Assembly (NCBI GenBank): GCA_009773765.1
Contig: WTWZ01000007.1
Coordinates: forward strand, 1-63,816
DNA length: 63,816 nt
DNA from: Prolixibacteraceae bacterium
GTDB taxonomy: Bacteria; Bacteroidota; Bacteroidia; Bacteroidales; Prolixibacteraceae
Direction of reading: 5' to 3'
Of this stretch, positions 17,117 through 26,567 are shown piece after piece (position 1 is the first letter of the stretch; every line of letters begins with the position of its first letter). The notes below the pieces were generated by a model. It searched no databases and was not told where the DNA came from. It worked only from the letters and a program-made list of their open reading frames with translations. Both the position numbers and the translations under genes were made by a program.

Positions 17117-18883
17117 TTACAACTGTACAATTAAAACGGTTTCCTTTTCATCGCGAATAATATCAACCGAAACCTGCTGTCCAACTTCCATGGTTTGCAA
17201 CCGGCTCATATAATCATGAATTCCGCCCACTTTTTTTCCATCGATTGCAGTAATAATATCTCCTTTTTTCATCCCTGCCTTATCGGCGGGTTTGCCTTTG
17301 GTAACGGCGTCAATCCGTAAACCGCGTTTTTCAAGCCCGGCAAAATCGGGCATAACCCCAAATGTAACTTTTAACCGGCCACCGCGACTGCGCTGAAATT
17401 TTGGCCCAGCTTCCTGAAAAGTTAAAGCGGTTTCACGGTTAGCTAATTCATTAATAAGCAAATAACTGTACCCGGCCACTTCTGCAGCTCCTTCGAAATT
17501 GATTAATTCAGCATCATCAAACGGAGTATGGTAATCGGAATGAGCGCCGGTTGAAATAAAAAACACCGGAATATTTTGCAGATAAAACGCTGCATGGTCC
17601 GACGGGCCAATACCTTCAGGCGAAAAAGCCAGTTCGAAACCCGTATTTAAACCGGTTAAAACAGCTTCTGCTTCTTTCGAAGTTTGCGTGCCGCCAATGC
17701 TTAACCCGTTTGTTGCGTTATCTAATCTTCCAACCATATCGAAGTTAAACATTGCTACCATTTTTTTAGTTTCAACCGGAGGTTTGCCTGTAAATGCTTT
17801 CGAACCAACAAGTCCCATTTCCTCGGCGCCAAAAGCTACAAAAATAATGCTGCGCTTGTTTTTCTTTTCCGATGCCAGTTTTTCAGCCAACTGAATAATG
17901 GCTGCCACTCCCGAGGCATTGTCATCCGCCCCGTTGTGTACCGCCATAATATCTGTAACGCGCGAACCGGAGCCAGGGCCGCCCATTCCCAGATGGTCGA
18001 AATGAGCGCCGACAACTATGTATTCATTTTTCAGAAAACTGTGAGTGCCAGGTAAAAGCGCCACCACATTTTGTGTTTCGGTTTCTTTTTGATTAACGTT
18101 TACTGTGGCTGAAACTTTTGTTGTTAATTTCAAACTTAGAGTTCTGTTCAAACTGTCAATTACTGATTCCAGTTTTTCAATGGCCGTATCGCTGCCTGCA
18201 AGAATTTTATTGGCAACTTCGCGGGTAACCTGAATTACCGGAATATCATACCTGCTGCTGTTTTTGTCGAAAATCAAAGACGTTAGCTGATCTGTTTCGC
18301 TGAATTTTTTGCCGGCTACCAAAATCAGGCCGGCAGCATTTTTATCGGCAGCAAACAAAGCTTTCGATCTTTCGGATGAGAACTCAATGAACGGGCTTTG
18401 GTGATTTTCCAAATCGGGGTCGCCCTGCAATGCCAGCACCCATTTGCCCGAAACATCAATATTTTGGTAATCATTCCATTGTAAAGAATCTTTATCCACT
18501 TCCAAACCGTAACCGGCAAAAACTACTTCGGCGGTTACCGTTGTATTGGCTGAAAATGCGAAAGGAAGAAAATCTTTACCGATTTCATACAAATTCTGAT
18601 TCAAAACCAGTTTATTCCCTTCACCGGGTTCAGCCGAAGTTACAAGGCTAAATTTTTGAAAACCATTGTCATACATCAAATTCAATCCGGCATTTTTAAA
18701 TTTTGAGCGAATAAATTCAGCGGCTAATAAATCGCCTGGCCCGCCCGGTTTTCTTCCTTTCAGTTCATCAGAAGCCAAATACTGAATGTCTTCTTTTAAT
18801 TCTTTAACGGTAATTTCGGGAATAAACTTTTGGGCGACTGCCTGGGAATTGATAATAACTAAAAGTAAAACCAATAATCTCAT
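17117..18883 (-). CDS. M28 zinc aminopeptidase with PA and PDZ domains
   Basis: This 588-aa exported protein starts at the ATG of MRLLVLLLVI; a TTG two codons earlier is less likely. A protease-associated domain fills about residues 110-260. The M28 catalytic domain follows with the metal and catalytic residues in GAHFDHLG, HNGADDNASG, FVAFGAEEMG, NFDMVGRL and GPSDHAAFY, all intact. A C-terminal PDZ domain (KPADKAGMKKGDIITAIDG) probably binds substrate termini. It should release N-terminal amino acids from peptides outside the cytoplasm. The downstream esterase follows without a gap. Confidence 0.93.
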   Translation of the reverse strand: MRLLVLLLVIINSQAVAQKFIPEITVKELKEDIQYLASDELKGRKPGGPGDLLAAEFIRSKFKNAGLNLMYDNGFQKFSLVTSAEPGEGNKLVLNQNLYEIGKDFLPFAFSANTTVTAEVVFAGYGLEVDKDSLQWNDYQNIDVSGKWVLALQGDPDLENHQSPFIEFSSERSKALFAADKNAAGLILVAGKKFSETDQLTSLIFDKNSSRYDIPVIQVTREVANKILAGSDTAIEKLESVIDSLNRTLSLKLTTKVSATVNVNQKETETQNVVALLPGTHSFLKNEYIVVGAHFDHLGMGGPGSGSRVTDIMAVHNGADDNASGVAAIIQLAEKLASEKKNKRSIIFVAFGAEEMGLVGSKAFTGKPPVETKKMVAMFNFDMVGRLDNATNGLSIGGTQTSKEAEAVLTGLNTGFELAFSPEGIGPSDHAAFYLQNIPVFFISTGAHSDYHTPFDDAELINFEGAAEVAGYSYLLINELANRETALTFQEAGPKFQRSRGGRLKVTFGVMPDFAGLEKRGLRIDAVTKGKPADKAGMKKGDIITAIDGKKVGGIHDYMSRLQTMEVGQQVSVDIIRDEKETVLIVQL

Positions 18884-18974
18884 ATTCAAAAACCCCTTAT
18901 AATTGGTATTAATACTAAAACAATTTTAAAAGTATATCAGCAGGGGTTAAAATCCGCCGTAATAATACACATTA

Positions 18975-21119
18975 ATGCCATTAAAAAAAAGGAGTTGTGT
19001 ATATTTACGCCCGCATCAAAAACACGATATATTGATTTCGTTTGGCACAAAATACTGGTTTTTAATTCTCTTAGCCGCTGTTATTGCGGCGTTGGGCATA
19101 GCTTTGTTGCTCTATTTCAGAAATAAGGAAAACAACGAATTGAGCAAAACCCGGGTTCGCTTTTTGATGTCGTTGCGTTTTTGTTCGTTTTTTATTATCG
19201 CGTTTTTATTATTGCAGCCTTTTGTAAAAAACCTGAAAAAGATTACCCGGAACCCTGTGATTATTGCTGCCTGGGATAATTCATCGTCCATCGTTTCCAC
19301 GTCGGATTCATTAAATATTGCCACTGAAATTGACTATATCAGGGAAAAAATCAAAAGCGGACTTTCTCCGGCTTATTCTTTGGTTGAATATTCTTTCGGA
19401 CAGAAAACCAGGTTACTTGAAGGGTTCAGTTTTGAAGAAAAAAGGACCGATTACAGCGAGTTGATCAATACAGTGGCCAACAATCATTTTAATGAAAACA
19501 TCGGCGCTTTGATTTTGATTGGGGACGGCATTTACAACCAGGGTAAAAATCCCCTGAACATGATAAAAGATATCAGTTTTCCGGTTTACACCATTGGACT
19601 TGGCGATACAACCAAAATTGTTGACTCAAGGGTTCAGGATATCAGGGTAAACCGGACCTCGTTTGCGGGCAACAAATTTACGGTTGAAGCAGATGTCCGG
19701 TTTTCAAAATTAAAAGGAAAAACGGCCAGGATTTCTGTAATCCATGAAAATCAGGAAATTGCAAGTGTTGTGGTTACGCCGCCCAATGAAAACTATTTTT
19801 ATACCCATCAGTTTATTCTCGATGCCGGCCAGGCAGGATTAAAACATTTCACGGTTAAAACTGAAATTGTTGAAAACGAACGAAATACAAAAAATAACCA
19901 GGCAGGTTTTGTGATTAATGTGCTTGACAAAAAGCAAAAAATACTGATCCTTTCCGATGGCCCGCATCCGGATATCGGGGCAATAAAAAACACGCTCAAT
20001 CTGCAAACTACATACGATGTTTCGGTTTTCACCGAAGAACCGTTCCCTGCAAATCTTGCTGAGTTTAACCTGTTAATCCTGAATCAGTTACCAACATCGG
20101 GCAAATCGGCCGCCGATATTGTGGCCAACGCACAAAAAAGCCGTATTCCAATCCTGTTTGTTGTTGGGAACAAAACTTTTCTGCCCCAGCTAAACGCACT
20201 GGCACAAGGCACAGTAATTACCCCGCTTGCAGGATCGGGAGAAGAAGCCCAGGCAATTCTGAACACCGGATACGTTATTTTCAACCTTAGCGGGGATTTC
20301 AGGGAAATGTTGCCCAGGTTTCCCCCGCTTCAGGTTCCTTTTGCCGAATACGAGCTTCAACCCGGATTTACGCCATTGTTTTACCAGAAAATAATGAATA
20401 CTGAAACTGTAAGACCTTTGCTGGCAACCGGCGCCATAAATGGCCGAAAAACCGGTTTTATTTTTGGTGAAGGAATCTGGCGCTGGCGGTTGTTTAACTT
20501 TTACGTCAATCAAAATCATGCCCTGTTTAATGAACTTATAAATCAACTGGTCCAATATCTTGCCTTGCGACAAAACGAGGATAATTTTATCATCGATTTT
20601 AAACCGGTTTATGCCGAAACTGATGAAATTATTTTTAATGGCGAGGTTTACAATGATTTATTTGAACGCATCAACACGCAGGAAGTAAACCTGAAAATAC
20701 AAAGCGCAACAGGCGAAGAATTCGACTATACATTCGATGTGCAGGGAAATGATTACATTTTGAATGCAGGGCATTTACCGGAAGGCGATTACACTTTTAC
20801 TGCCGGCGTTGAACTTGGGGGCAATACCTTAACCGAAACAGGAAAATTTGCAATTACACCGGTAAACCTTGAAAATCTCGATTTACAGGCTAATCATAAT
20901 CTGCTCTTTCAACTGGCCGCCGAAAGCGGGGGAAAATTTTACCTGCCCAACCAAAGCGAACAAATGGTTTCAGGCCTGAAAAACAGCAACAGGCTAAAAG
21001 CCAGCAGTTATTTTCAGGAAATGATTAATGAACTTTTAAACCTGAAATGGGTGTTTTTTGTTGCACTATTATTGTTAAGTGTGGAATGGTTTTTGAGAAA
21101 ATTCTGGGGCCTTTATTAA
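18975..21119 (+). CDS. VWA-domain inner-membrane protein
   Basis: This protein, up to 714 aa, has two N-terminal membrane helices (WFLILLAAVIAALGIALLLYF and FCSFFIIAFLLLQPF). A von Willebrand A-like region follows with a MIDAS-type motif DNSSS in IIAAWDNSSSIV, and LILIGDGIYNQG further on. A long beta-rich extracytoplasmic part leads to a C-terminal helix ending LSVEWFLRKFWGLY. The arrangement resembles BatA/B-like proteins, with the bulk outside the cytoplasm. The first ATG gives an odd basic leader (MPLKKRSCVYLR), and TTG at 19032 just before ISFGTKYW is an alternative start. It is followed by three DUF6340 lipoprotein genes, suggesting one envelope complex. Confidence 0.75.
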   Translation: MPLKKRSCVYLRPHQKHDILISFGTKYWFLILLAAVIAALGIALLLYFRNKENNELSKTRVRFLMSLRFCSFFIIAFLLLQPFVKNLKKITRNPVIIAAWDNSSSIVSTSDSLNIATEIDYIREKIKSGLSPAYSLVEYSFGQKTRLLEGFSFEEKRTDYSELINTVANNHFNENIGALILIGDGIYNQGKNPLNMIKDISFPVYTIGLGDTTKIVDSRVQDIRVNRTSFAGNKFTVEADVRFSKLKGKTARISVIHENQEIASVVVTPPNENYFYTHQFILDAGQAGLKHFTVKTEIVENERNTKNNQAGFVINVLDKKQKILILSDGPHPDIGAIKNTLNLQTTYDVSVFTEEPFPANLAEFNLLILNQLPTSGKSAADIVANAQKSRIPILFVVGNKTFLPQLNALAQGTVITPLAGSGEEAQAILNTGYVIFNLSGDFREMLPRFPPLQVPFAEYELQPGFTPLFYQKIMNTETVRPLLATGAINGRKTGFIFGEGIWRWRLFNFYVNQNHALFNELINQLVQYLALRQNEDNFIIDFKPVYAETDEIIFNGEVYNDLFERINTQEVNLKIQSATGEEFDYTFDVQGNDYILNAGHLPEGDYTFTAGVELGGNTLTETGKFAITPVNLENLDLQANHNLLFQLAAESGGKFYLPNQSEQMVSGLKNSNRLKASSYFQEMINELLNLKWVFFVALLLLSVEWFLRKFWGLY

Positions 21120-21131
21120 AATTCAAAAAAA

Positions 21132-22184
21132 GTGAAAATCTTTACCCGTAAAATAGTAAATCATACAATGGTATTTCTACAGATCATCACCTTGTTTTCG
21201 TGCATGTCGGCAAAACCATTGTTAATCGAGATTCCGCAAAAATCGAAAAAGGAACTGCCCGAAAATATACAAAGTTTACTGCTGATTGCCCGTGTGGTTG
21301 ACGACAGCTTCACCAACCTCGACAGCGATTCGCTGCAACGCATTTTTTATCGCCAGCAATTTGATTACGACACGATAATTAATGATATCCAGGCTGTTGA
21401 CACCACCTTGAAAGCATTGGGCGAACTGCTTTTTGAAACGGGCAGATATGATTTTGTGATACCCGAAAACCGTTTTCCGGCATTCGAAAGCAATGCTTTT
21501 ATGACAAGTGAAATGCCGTGGGAAGAAGTAAAAACACTTTGCGAAACCTTCAACACCGATGCAGTTTTATCGATCGACTATTTTAAAACAAGGGTAAAAA
21601 CATCATACAACAAGGAAGATTATTTCAACCCGTACGATAATTCATTTTCAACAATATCGGAAGCAGAAATGCAAATTTCTTTTGAAACCATCATCAGAAT
21701 TTATGATCCGGCCCAGGAAAAGATAATTACCCGTCAATTTTTGCGTGATACCCTGTTTTGGGAAGATACTGGCCAAAATTCCAGGGAATTATTTTCGAGG
21801 TTTACACCGGTAAAGAAAGCATTAAGCGAAGTTGGAATTGCCATTGCTTTAGACTTTTCCGGCATAATAGGGCCGGTTTGGCTGCGGGAGAGAAGAAGTT
21901 ATTTTGCCACCGGCAACGAAAACCTGAAACAGGCGGTGCTGTTGGTTAATACTGGCCAATGGCTGTCTGCAATTGAGTTGTGGAAAGAAACTGCCGGGAA
22001 AACAAAATCGAAATCGGTAAAAAGTAAAGCTGAATTTAATATTGCCCTCGGTTACGAAATGCTCGGTGATATTGATACCGCCATTGAATGGGCTTTGAAA
22101 TCGTACAACACAATGTACCGTACAAACACATATAACTATTTGAAGACGCTCAAGTTCAGAAAGAATGATTTAAAAACACAGTAA
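21132..22184 (+). CDS. DUF6340 lipoprotein, paralogue 1
   Basis: This 350-aa protein starts at GTG, giving a basic n-region and a lipobox ending in TLFSC (Cys near residue 24). ATG at 21168 would remove the basic residues and is less likely. A mixed alpha/beta domain follows, with IQSLLLIARVVDD and the family-like FNTDAVLSIDYF. The C-terminus is TPR-like: AEFNIALGYEMLGDIDTAIE then WALKSYN. It lies 12 bases after the VWA gene and 2 bases before paralogue 2. Function is unknown. Confidence 0.75.
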   Translation: MKIFTRKIVNHTMVFLQIITLFSCMSAKPLLIEIPQKSKKELPENIQSLLLIARVVDDSFTNLDSDSLQRIFYRQQFDYDTIINDIQAVDTTLKALGELLFETGRYDFVIPENRFPAFESNAFMTSEMPWEEVKTLCETFNTDAVLSIDYFKTRVKTSYNKEDYFNPYDNSFSTISEAEMQISFETIIRIYDPAQEKIITRQFLRDTLFWEDTGQNSRELFSRFTPVKKALSEVGIAIALDFSGIIGPVWLRERRSYFATGNENLKQAVLLVNTGQWLSAIELWKETAGKTKSKSVKSKAEFNIALGYEMLGDIDTAIEWALKSYNTMYRTNTYNYLKTLKFRKNDLKTQ

Positions 22185-22186
22185 GC

Positions 22187-23209
22187 ATGAAACATTTATC
22201 AACCTGGCTTTTAATGCTTTCGCTGGCATTCGCATCGTGCACGGTTTACAAAGAATATCCAATCGATATTTTTAAACCGGGCGAGATTGCAATACCGCCA
22301 AATATTGAGAATATTGCGCTCATAACCCGGAATTTTAAATACAGCAACGATACGCTCCAGCATTATTACAAAGACAACAACGTGCTGAAAAAGGCAACAA
22401 ACGACCCTAAAAAACTGGATAGCATTTTAGTAAGCAATTGCATGAACGAACTGGCATCCAATTTAAAAGCCAACAAAAACTTTAACCGAATCCATATTTT
22501 CCCTGAAGTTTTTAAAATTCATACCAGTTCAAAATTGCCGCCAATCGACTTTGAAATTCTGGATAAACTAACCAGCGAAACTCTAACCGATTTAATTATT
22601 TCACTTGAAACTTTTTCATATTTCTATGCCGAATATTCAGCCGATGCCGGTGTGCAAAAACCGAGGGAAGTAATTACAGCCAGTGTTTGGGCTGTTTACG
22701 ACCCGGCCTTGAATAAAACCATTGAGCGCAAAACAATGATTGATACCGTTTTCTGGAGTGTTTACGATGAACAGGGAAATTACCAGAAAAACAGCAAGTT
22801 GCCACCTCGCCTGTCAGCGCTTCAAATTGCCTCGCGAATAGCCGGCGAAAATTATTCGAAACGTTTTTTTGCATCGTGGCAACCTGTGAAACGAATGTAT
22901 TCCATTCCTCCCCTGCCCGATTTTGAAGCCGCCGAAAAATACCTGGTGAAAGGCGAATGGGACAATGCAATAATGTTGTGGAAACGATACGCAGCCGATA
23001 AAAACGGGAAAATGGCCATTAATGCACGATACAATCTGGCACTGGCTTACGAAATGAAGGACGACCTTGAAACCGCAATGCAATGGCTGGCAGCAGCGCA
23101 GCAAATTGCCGCCGATTACAGGAGCAAAGATGATCTGAAAATGATAACTGCTTACCAAAAAGTGCTGGCACAAAGAAAAAAAGAAGTCGAACGGTTAAAC
23201 AGCATGTAA
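22187..23209 (+). CDS. DUF6340 lipoprotein, paralogue 2
   Basis: This 340-aa protein has a clear lipoprotein signal (MKHLSTWLLMLSLAFASC). Its layout mirrors its neighbours: PPNIENIALITRNF in the first strand region, LTDLIISLETFSYF, a shared ASVWAVYDPALNKTIERK segment, and a TPR-like end (ARYNLALAYEMKDDLETAMQ). It is separated from paralogue 1 by two bases and from paralogue 3 by one. The three are diverged enough that they probably have distinct roles rather than being recent duplicates. Confidence 0.78.
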   Translation: MKHLSTWLLMLSLAFASCTVYKEYPIDIFKPGEIAIPPNIENIALITRNFKYSNDTLQHYYKDNNVLKKATNDPKKLDSILVSNCMNELASNLKANKNFNRIHIFPEVFKIHTSSKLPPIDFEILDKLTSETLTDLIISLETFSYFYAEYSADAGVQKPREVITASVWAVYDPALNKTIERKTMIDTVFWSVYDEQGNYQKNSKLPPRLSALQIASRIAGENYSKRFFASWQPVKRMYSIPPLPDFEAAEKYLVKGEWDNAIMLWKRYAADKNGKMAINARYNLALAYEMKDDLETAMQWLAAAQQIAADYRSKDDLKMITAYQKVLAQRKKEVERLNSM

Positions 23210-23210
23210 A

Positions 23211-24419
23211 ATGTTACGGTTTGTAAATGTGTTGTATTTTTTGATGTGCTTTGCTCTTCTGCAAAGCTGCAATACACTGTACAGCACACGAATGACAAAA
23301 CTCGAAATTCTGGTTCCCGGTAAAGTAAAAATGCCCCCTGAATACAAAAAAGCTGTCATCAGGTACAACAATTGTAATGTTGCACTGAATCCAAATTTCT
23401 CGTTTTACGCTGAAGACGAAATTAAAATAAACGATACAGCAAATACCGACAGCATTGCGTCCAAAATTTATTTCCGGTCATTTGCCGGCCATCTTAAAAA
23501 CCAGCAATTTTTTGACAGTATTGTTGAAATCGAACCGTTTGATTACAGCAATACCCGGTTGAGTAATTTGCGTGTCCGGTTATTTAACACCTATGATTCT
23601 GTTAACACTGCAACCAAATCAACCATAAATCCTGAAATTCAGAATTTCGCCAAACTGATTAGCAGTTTTTCGTTTCCCGGCGAAGACAAACCAAACACAA
23701 AATTCATCGATCCTGATTTTGGGCTTTACACAAGGGAAGAAATAAAACAAATAGCAGATTCGACCGGAGCAGACCTGTTGTTTTCATTCGACTGGTTTGC
23801 TGCCGTTGATGGCATTTATTCGCCAAAATATTTGAAAAACAACTATTCCCATAGCGCTAAAGAAATAGTTAAAATTATTGTATGCTGGAATTTTTATGAT
23901 CTGAATAAACTGGAAATCAATTATTCTCACATAAAAATGGATACAATTTCATGGATTAGGCCGGCTTACAATTTACGCGAAGCCCGTAAAGTTTTACCAA
24001 ACCGGCCCGAAGCAAATTATGTGGCTGCCGACATTGCAGGAAAAGAATTTGCCGAATTTATGGTACCACACTGGGTTGAAGTTGACAGGATGTATTACAA
24101 ATCGGGGCGTGGTGAACTAAAAAGAACAGATGGCATGGTAAAACAAAATCAGTGGCTTGAAGCCGCAGCAATCTGGAAAAAACATACTTCACACAAAAAC
24201 AAAGCAATTGCTGCCCTGAGTATGTACAACATGGCACTTGCCTGCGAAACGCTTGGCGAAATGGATGCGGCGCTCGATTGGGCTATTAAATCGTTTTATG
24301 TTATAAAGAACAAAAACGATTTCCATTCAGAAAACTGCAAAGATTATATCCGGATTTTAAGCATCCGCAAACACGATATAAATAATATTGAAAGTAGCTT
24401 TGAGTTTTTAGAAAATTAG
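23211..24419 (+). CDS. DUF6340 lipoprotein, paralogue 3
   Basis: This 402-aa protein is the longest of the three paralogues. The signal MLRFVNVLYFLMCFALLQSC ends in a lipobox cysteine at residue 20. Family-like segments are MPPEYKKAVIRYNN, TGADLLFSFDWFAAVDG and IIVCWNFYDLNKLEINY. The C-terminal TPR-like unit reads MYNMALACETLGEMDAALDW. It is the last gene of the VWA/DUF6340 operon and converges on the GH51 gene. An outer-membrane location facing the periplasm or surface is likely from the lipobox. Confidence 0.76.
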   Translation: MLRFVNVLYFLMCFALLQSCNTLYSTRMTKLEILVPGKVKMPPEYKKAVIRYNNCNVALNPNFSFYAEDEIKINDTANTDSIASKIYFRSFAGHLKNQQFFDSIVEIEPFDYSNTRLSNLRVRLFNTYDSVNTATKSTINPEIQNFAKLISSFSFPGEDKPNTKFIDPDFGLYTREEIKQIADSTGADLLFSFDWFAAVDGIYSPKYLKNNYSHSAKEIVKIIVCWNFYDLNKLEINYSHIKMDTISWIRPAYNLREARKVLPNRPEANYVAADIAGKEFAEFMVPHWVEVDRMYYKSGRGELKRTDGMVKQNQWLEAAAIWKKHTSHKNKAIAALSMYNMALACETLGEMDAALDWAIKSFYVIKNKNDFHSENCKDYIRILSIRKHDINNIESSFEFLEN

Positions 24420-24434
24420 AAATTCTTGGATTAA

Positions 24435-25979
24435 CTAATTCAATTCCAGCATTATCACCGACTTTGCCGGAATTTGAACAGTTACCTTGTTTCCGGTAAC
24501 TTTAACATCCGAAAAATCTTTCAGCGAAACTTCCTCGTTTTTTCCAAAATCGTTGTACGAATTAATTTTTGCGCCGGTAACCACCTGCCCACGAACAAAC
24601 GAAATCTTTTCTGTTCCCCGTAAATCACAGGTTACTTCTTTGCCATTTGTTGGGTCGAGGTTGGAAATGGTAACGTGGATTTTTCCTGAATCATCTTTTG
24701 AAGCCGAAGCCGACAGCGCCGGAACCGATTCGTTGCCAAATGTATATTTATCTGATGTTACATCCGAAGGCAAAAGCGTTGCATCGTGGTGAACGGCATA
24801 CATTTTAAACACATAAAACGATGGGGTTTTAACAATTTTATCGTCTTTGGTAAGAATCATTGCCTGCAAAACATTCACTGTTTGAGCAATGTTCGCCATT
24901 TTCACACGGCGTGCATAGTTGTTAAAAAGGTCAAGATTAACCGAGGCTACAAGTGCATCGCGCAGTGTATTCTGCTGATACAAAAATCCGGGATTTGTTC
25001 CGGGCTCCACATCGTGCCAGTTTCCCCATTCGTCAACTATTAAACCAACACGGTTTTGAGGATCGTATTTGTCCATAATACGAATGTGTTTTTCAAGCAA
25101 TTCATCCATAAACAAAGTTTTTTTCATGGTAGTGAAATACTCTTTTTCATCGAATTGGGTAGCAGAGCCCTTTTTATTCCAGTCGTGGCAAATGGTGTAA
25201 TAATGCAGTGAAATCCCTTGAAAACTGCGTCCCGGGTTACCATCGCGCATCAGGGTTTCCATCCAGTTGTAATCGGCGTCGCTGGGTCCGGTTGCTATTT
25301 TGTACAATCTGTTATCACCGTAATTTTTGGTAAAAGTTGAATAACGCCGCATTTCATTGGCATAGTATTCAGCAGTCATATTTCCGCCGCAACCCCAGTT
25401 TTCGTTGCCAACTCCCCAGTATTTCACTCCCCAGGGCTCTTCCCTGCCGTTGGTTTTTCGTAAATCGGTCATCGGACTAACATTGTTTGAGTTCAGGTAT
25501 TCAACCCATTGGGACATTTCCTGAACAGAGCCGCTTCCAAGGTTACCGCAAATTACAGGCTCGCAAGCCAGTTGGTTGCAAAGTTCGAGAAACTCATGAG
25601 TTCCGAAATGATTGTTTTCAGTAACCCCACCCCAGTGCGTATTAATCATTGTTGGCCGTTCGTTTCTCGGGCCGATGCCATCCATCCAGTGGTATTCGTC
25701 GGCAAAACAGCCACCGGGCCAACGCAAATTCGGGATTCCCATTTCTTTCAAGGCCGAAACCACATCGTTTCTGATTCCGGCGGTATTCGGAATTTTTGAA
25801 TCCTCGCCCACCCAGTAACCTCCGTAAATACAGGTTCCGAGGTGTTCAGAGAAATGTCCGTAAATGTGTTTACTGATTTTTTCTTTACCCAAATCGGTAT
25901 TGATGATGATTTTGTTTTGGGCAGTTGCAGAAAAAACAACTAATGTTATTAATGCGAAAAGTAAATTTCTGGTTTTCAT
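24435..25979 (-). CDS. GH51 alpha-L-arabinofuranosidase
   Basis: This 514-aa secreted enzyme has a signal peptide ending near [12 protein letters not shown]51 TIM barrel carries the acid/base Glu193 in [12 protein letters not shown] and the nucleophile Glu317 in [26 protein letters not shown] and [15 protein letters not shown] are further family marks. A C-terminal beta-sandwich completes the fold. It removes terminal arabinofuranose from arabinans or arabinoxylans, probably in the periplasm. The leader contains a strong inverted repeat at 26001-26033 that may be an operator. Confidence 0.96.
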   Translation of the reverse strand: MKTRNLLFALITLVVFSATAQNKIIINTDLGKEKISKHIYGHFSEHLGTCIYGGYWVGEDSKIPNTAGIRNDVVSALKEMGIPNLRWPGGCFADEYHWMDGIGPRNERPTMINTHWGGVTENNHFGTHEFLELCNQLACEPVICGNLGSGSVQEMSQWVEYLNSNNVSPMTDLRKTNGREEPWGVKYWGVGNENWGCGGNMTAEYYANEMRRYSTFTKNYGDNRLYKIATGPSDADYNWMETLMRDGNPGRSFQGISLHYYTICHDWNKKGSATQFDEKEYFTTMKKTLFMDELLEKHIRIMDKYDPQNRVGLIVDEWGNWHDVEPGTNPGFLYQQNTLRDALVASVNLDLFNNYARRVKMANIAQTVNVLQAMILTKDDKIVKTPSFYVFKMYAVHHDATLLPSDVTSDKYTFGNESVPALSASASKDDSGKIHVTISNLDPTNGKEVTCDLRGTEKISFVRGQVVTGAKINSYNDFGKNEEVSLKDFSDVKVTGNKVTVQIPAKSVIMLELN

Positions 25980-26000
25980 TTTTATTTTAGTTTTGGTTAA

Positions 26001-26033
26001 AAATTTTAAGTGCTAAACTAACACTTAAAATTT
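26001..26033. promoter_or_regulatory. 12-base inverted repeat in the GH51 leader
   Basis: Arms AAATTTTAAGTG (26001-26012) and CACTTAAAATTT (26022-26033) are perfectly complementary around a 9-base spacer. The element ends 22 bases upstream of the GH51 start. It could be a repressor or activator site or a transcript hairpin. No run of T follows in the gene direction to make it a terminator. Confidence 0.5.
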
Positions 26034-26125
26034 AAAAAACAACACCGATAAATTCAAAATGAATTTTTCAGTGGTTGGTTAAATTTGGTAAAATAAACAT
26101 CTTTAATCCATCTTGAAATTTAATG

Positions 26126-26278
26126 TTACACTTTTACTCCTTTCCCAAATTCAGCCAATTGATTTACATCTGCATCGTCTTTTGAACGTGCTTCCTGCTT
26201 CATATAACTTTCGTTCCCTTCCAACTTGCTTATAGTATCCTTTTTTACCTGTTCAATTTCTTTTTTCAAGGATTCCAT
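26126..26278 (-). CDS. Possible 50-aa charged helical peptide
   Basis: An ATG-started frame of 50 codons begins MESLKKEIEQVKKDTISKLE and ends EFGKGVKV. The composition is highly charged and helical, with heptad-like spacing in the first 25 residues, unlike random AT-rich sequence. It lies 289 bases beyond the AlbA_2 gene on the same strand and could be the last gene of the island. I recognise no family. It may be a regulator or small antitoxin-like partner, or it may not be expressed. Confidence 0.4.
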   Translation of the reverse strand: MESLKKEIEQVKKDTISKLEGNESYMKQEARSKDDADVNQLAEFGKGVKV

Positions 26279-26567
26279 TGTTTTAATAAGGGTTTGGTTT
26301 ATCTAAAACTACGATAGTCTCGTCTAATCATCATCTAAATTATTTGCAATAAAGCATTAAATATCAGTGCAATATACTCTTTCAACTTTTATTTAAACAT
26401 CTAAAATCATCTAAAACTGTCTAATTTATTTCCTTAACTTTTATTATATGTACTTTCTAATATTTTTAACAGTTAATTAGTAAATATTAGAACATTAACA
26501 CATTGATATTTAGCTACAAATAATAAATTCATCTAATTAATTACTAATAAATCAACTAATAAATCAA
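26279..26567. other. Very AT-rich gene-free stretch with ATCTAAA repeats
   Basis: This stretch is visibly far richer in A and T than its neighbours. It contains recurring ATCTAAA and ATCTAAT units (for example near 26310, 26332 and 26399-26423) and TAATAAATCAA units near the right end. It marks the downstream side of the accessory island. I see no gene or clear terminator hairpin. Confidence 0.5.
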
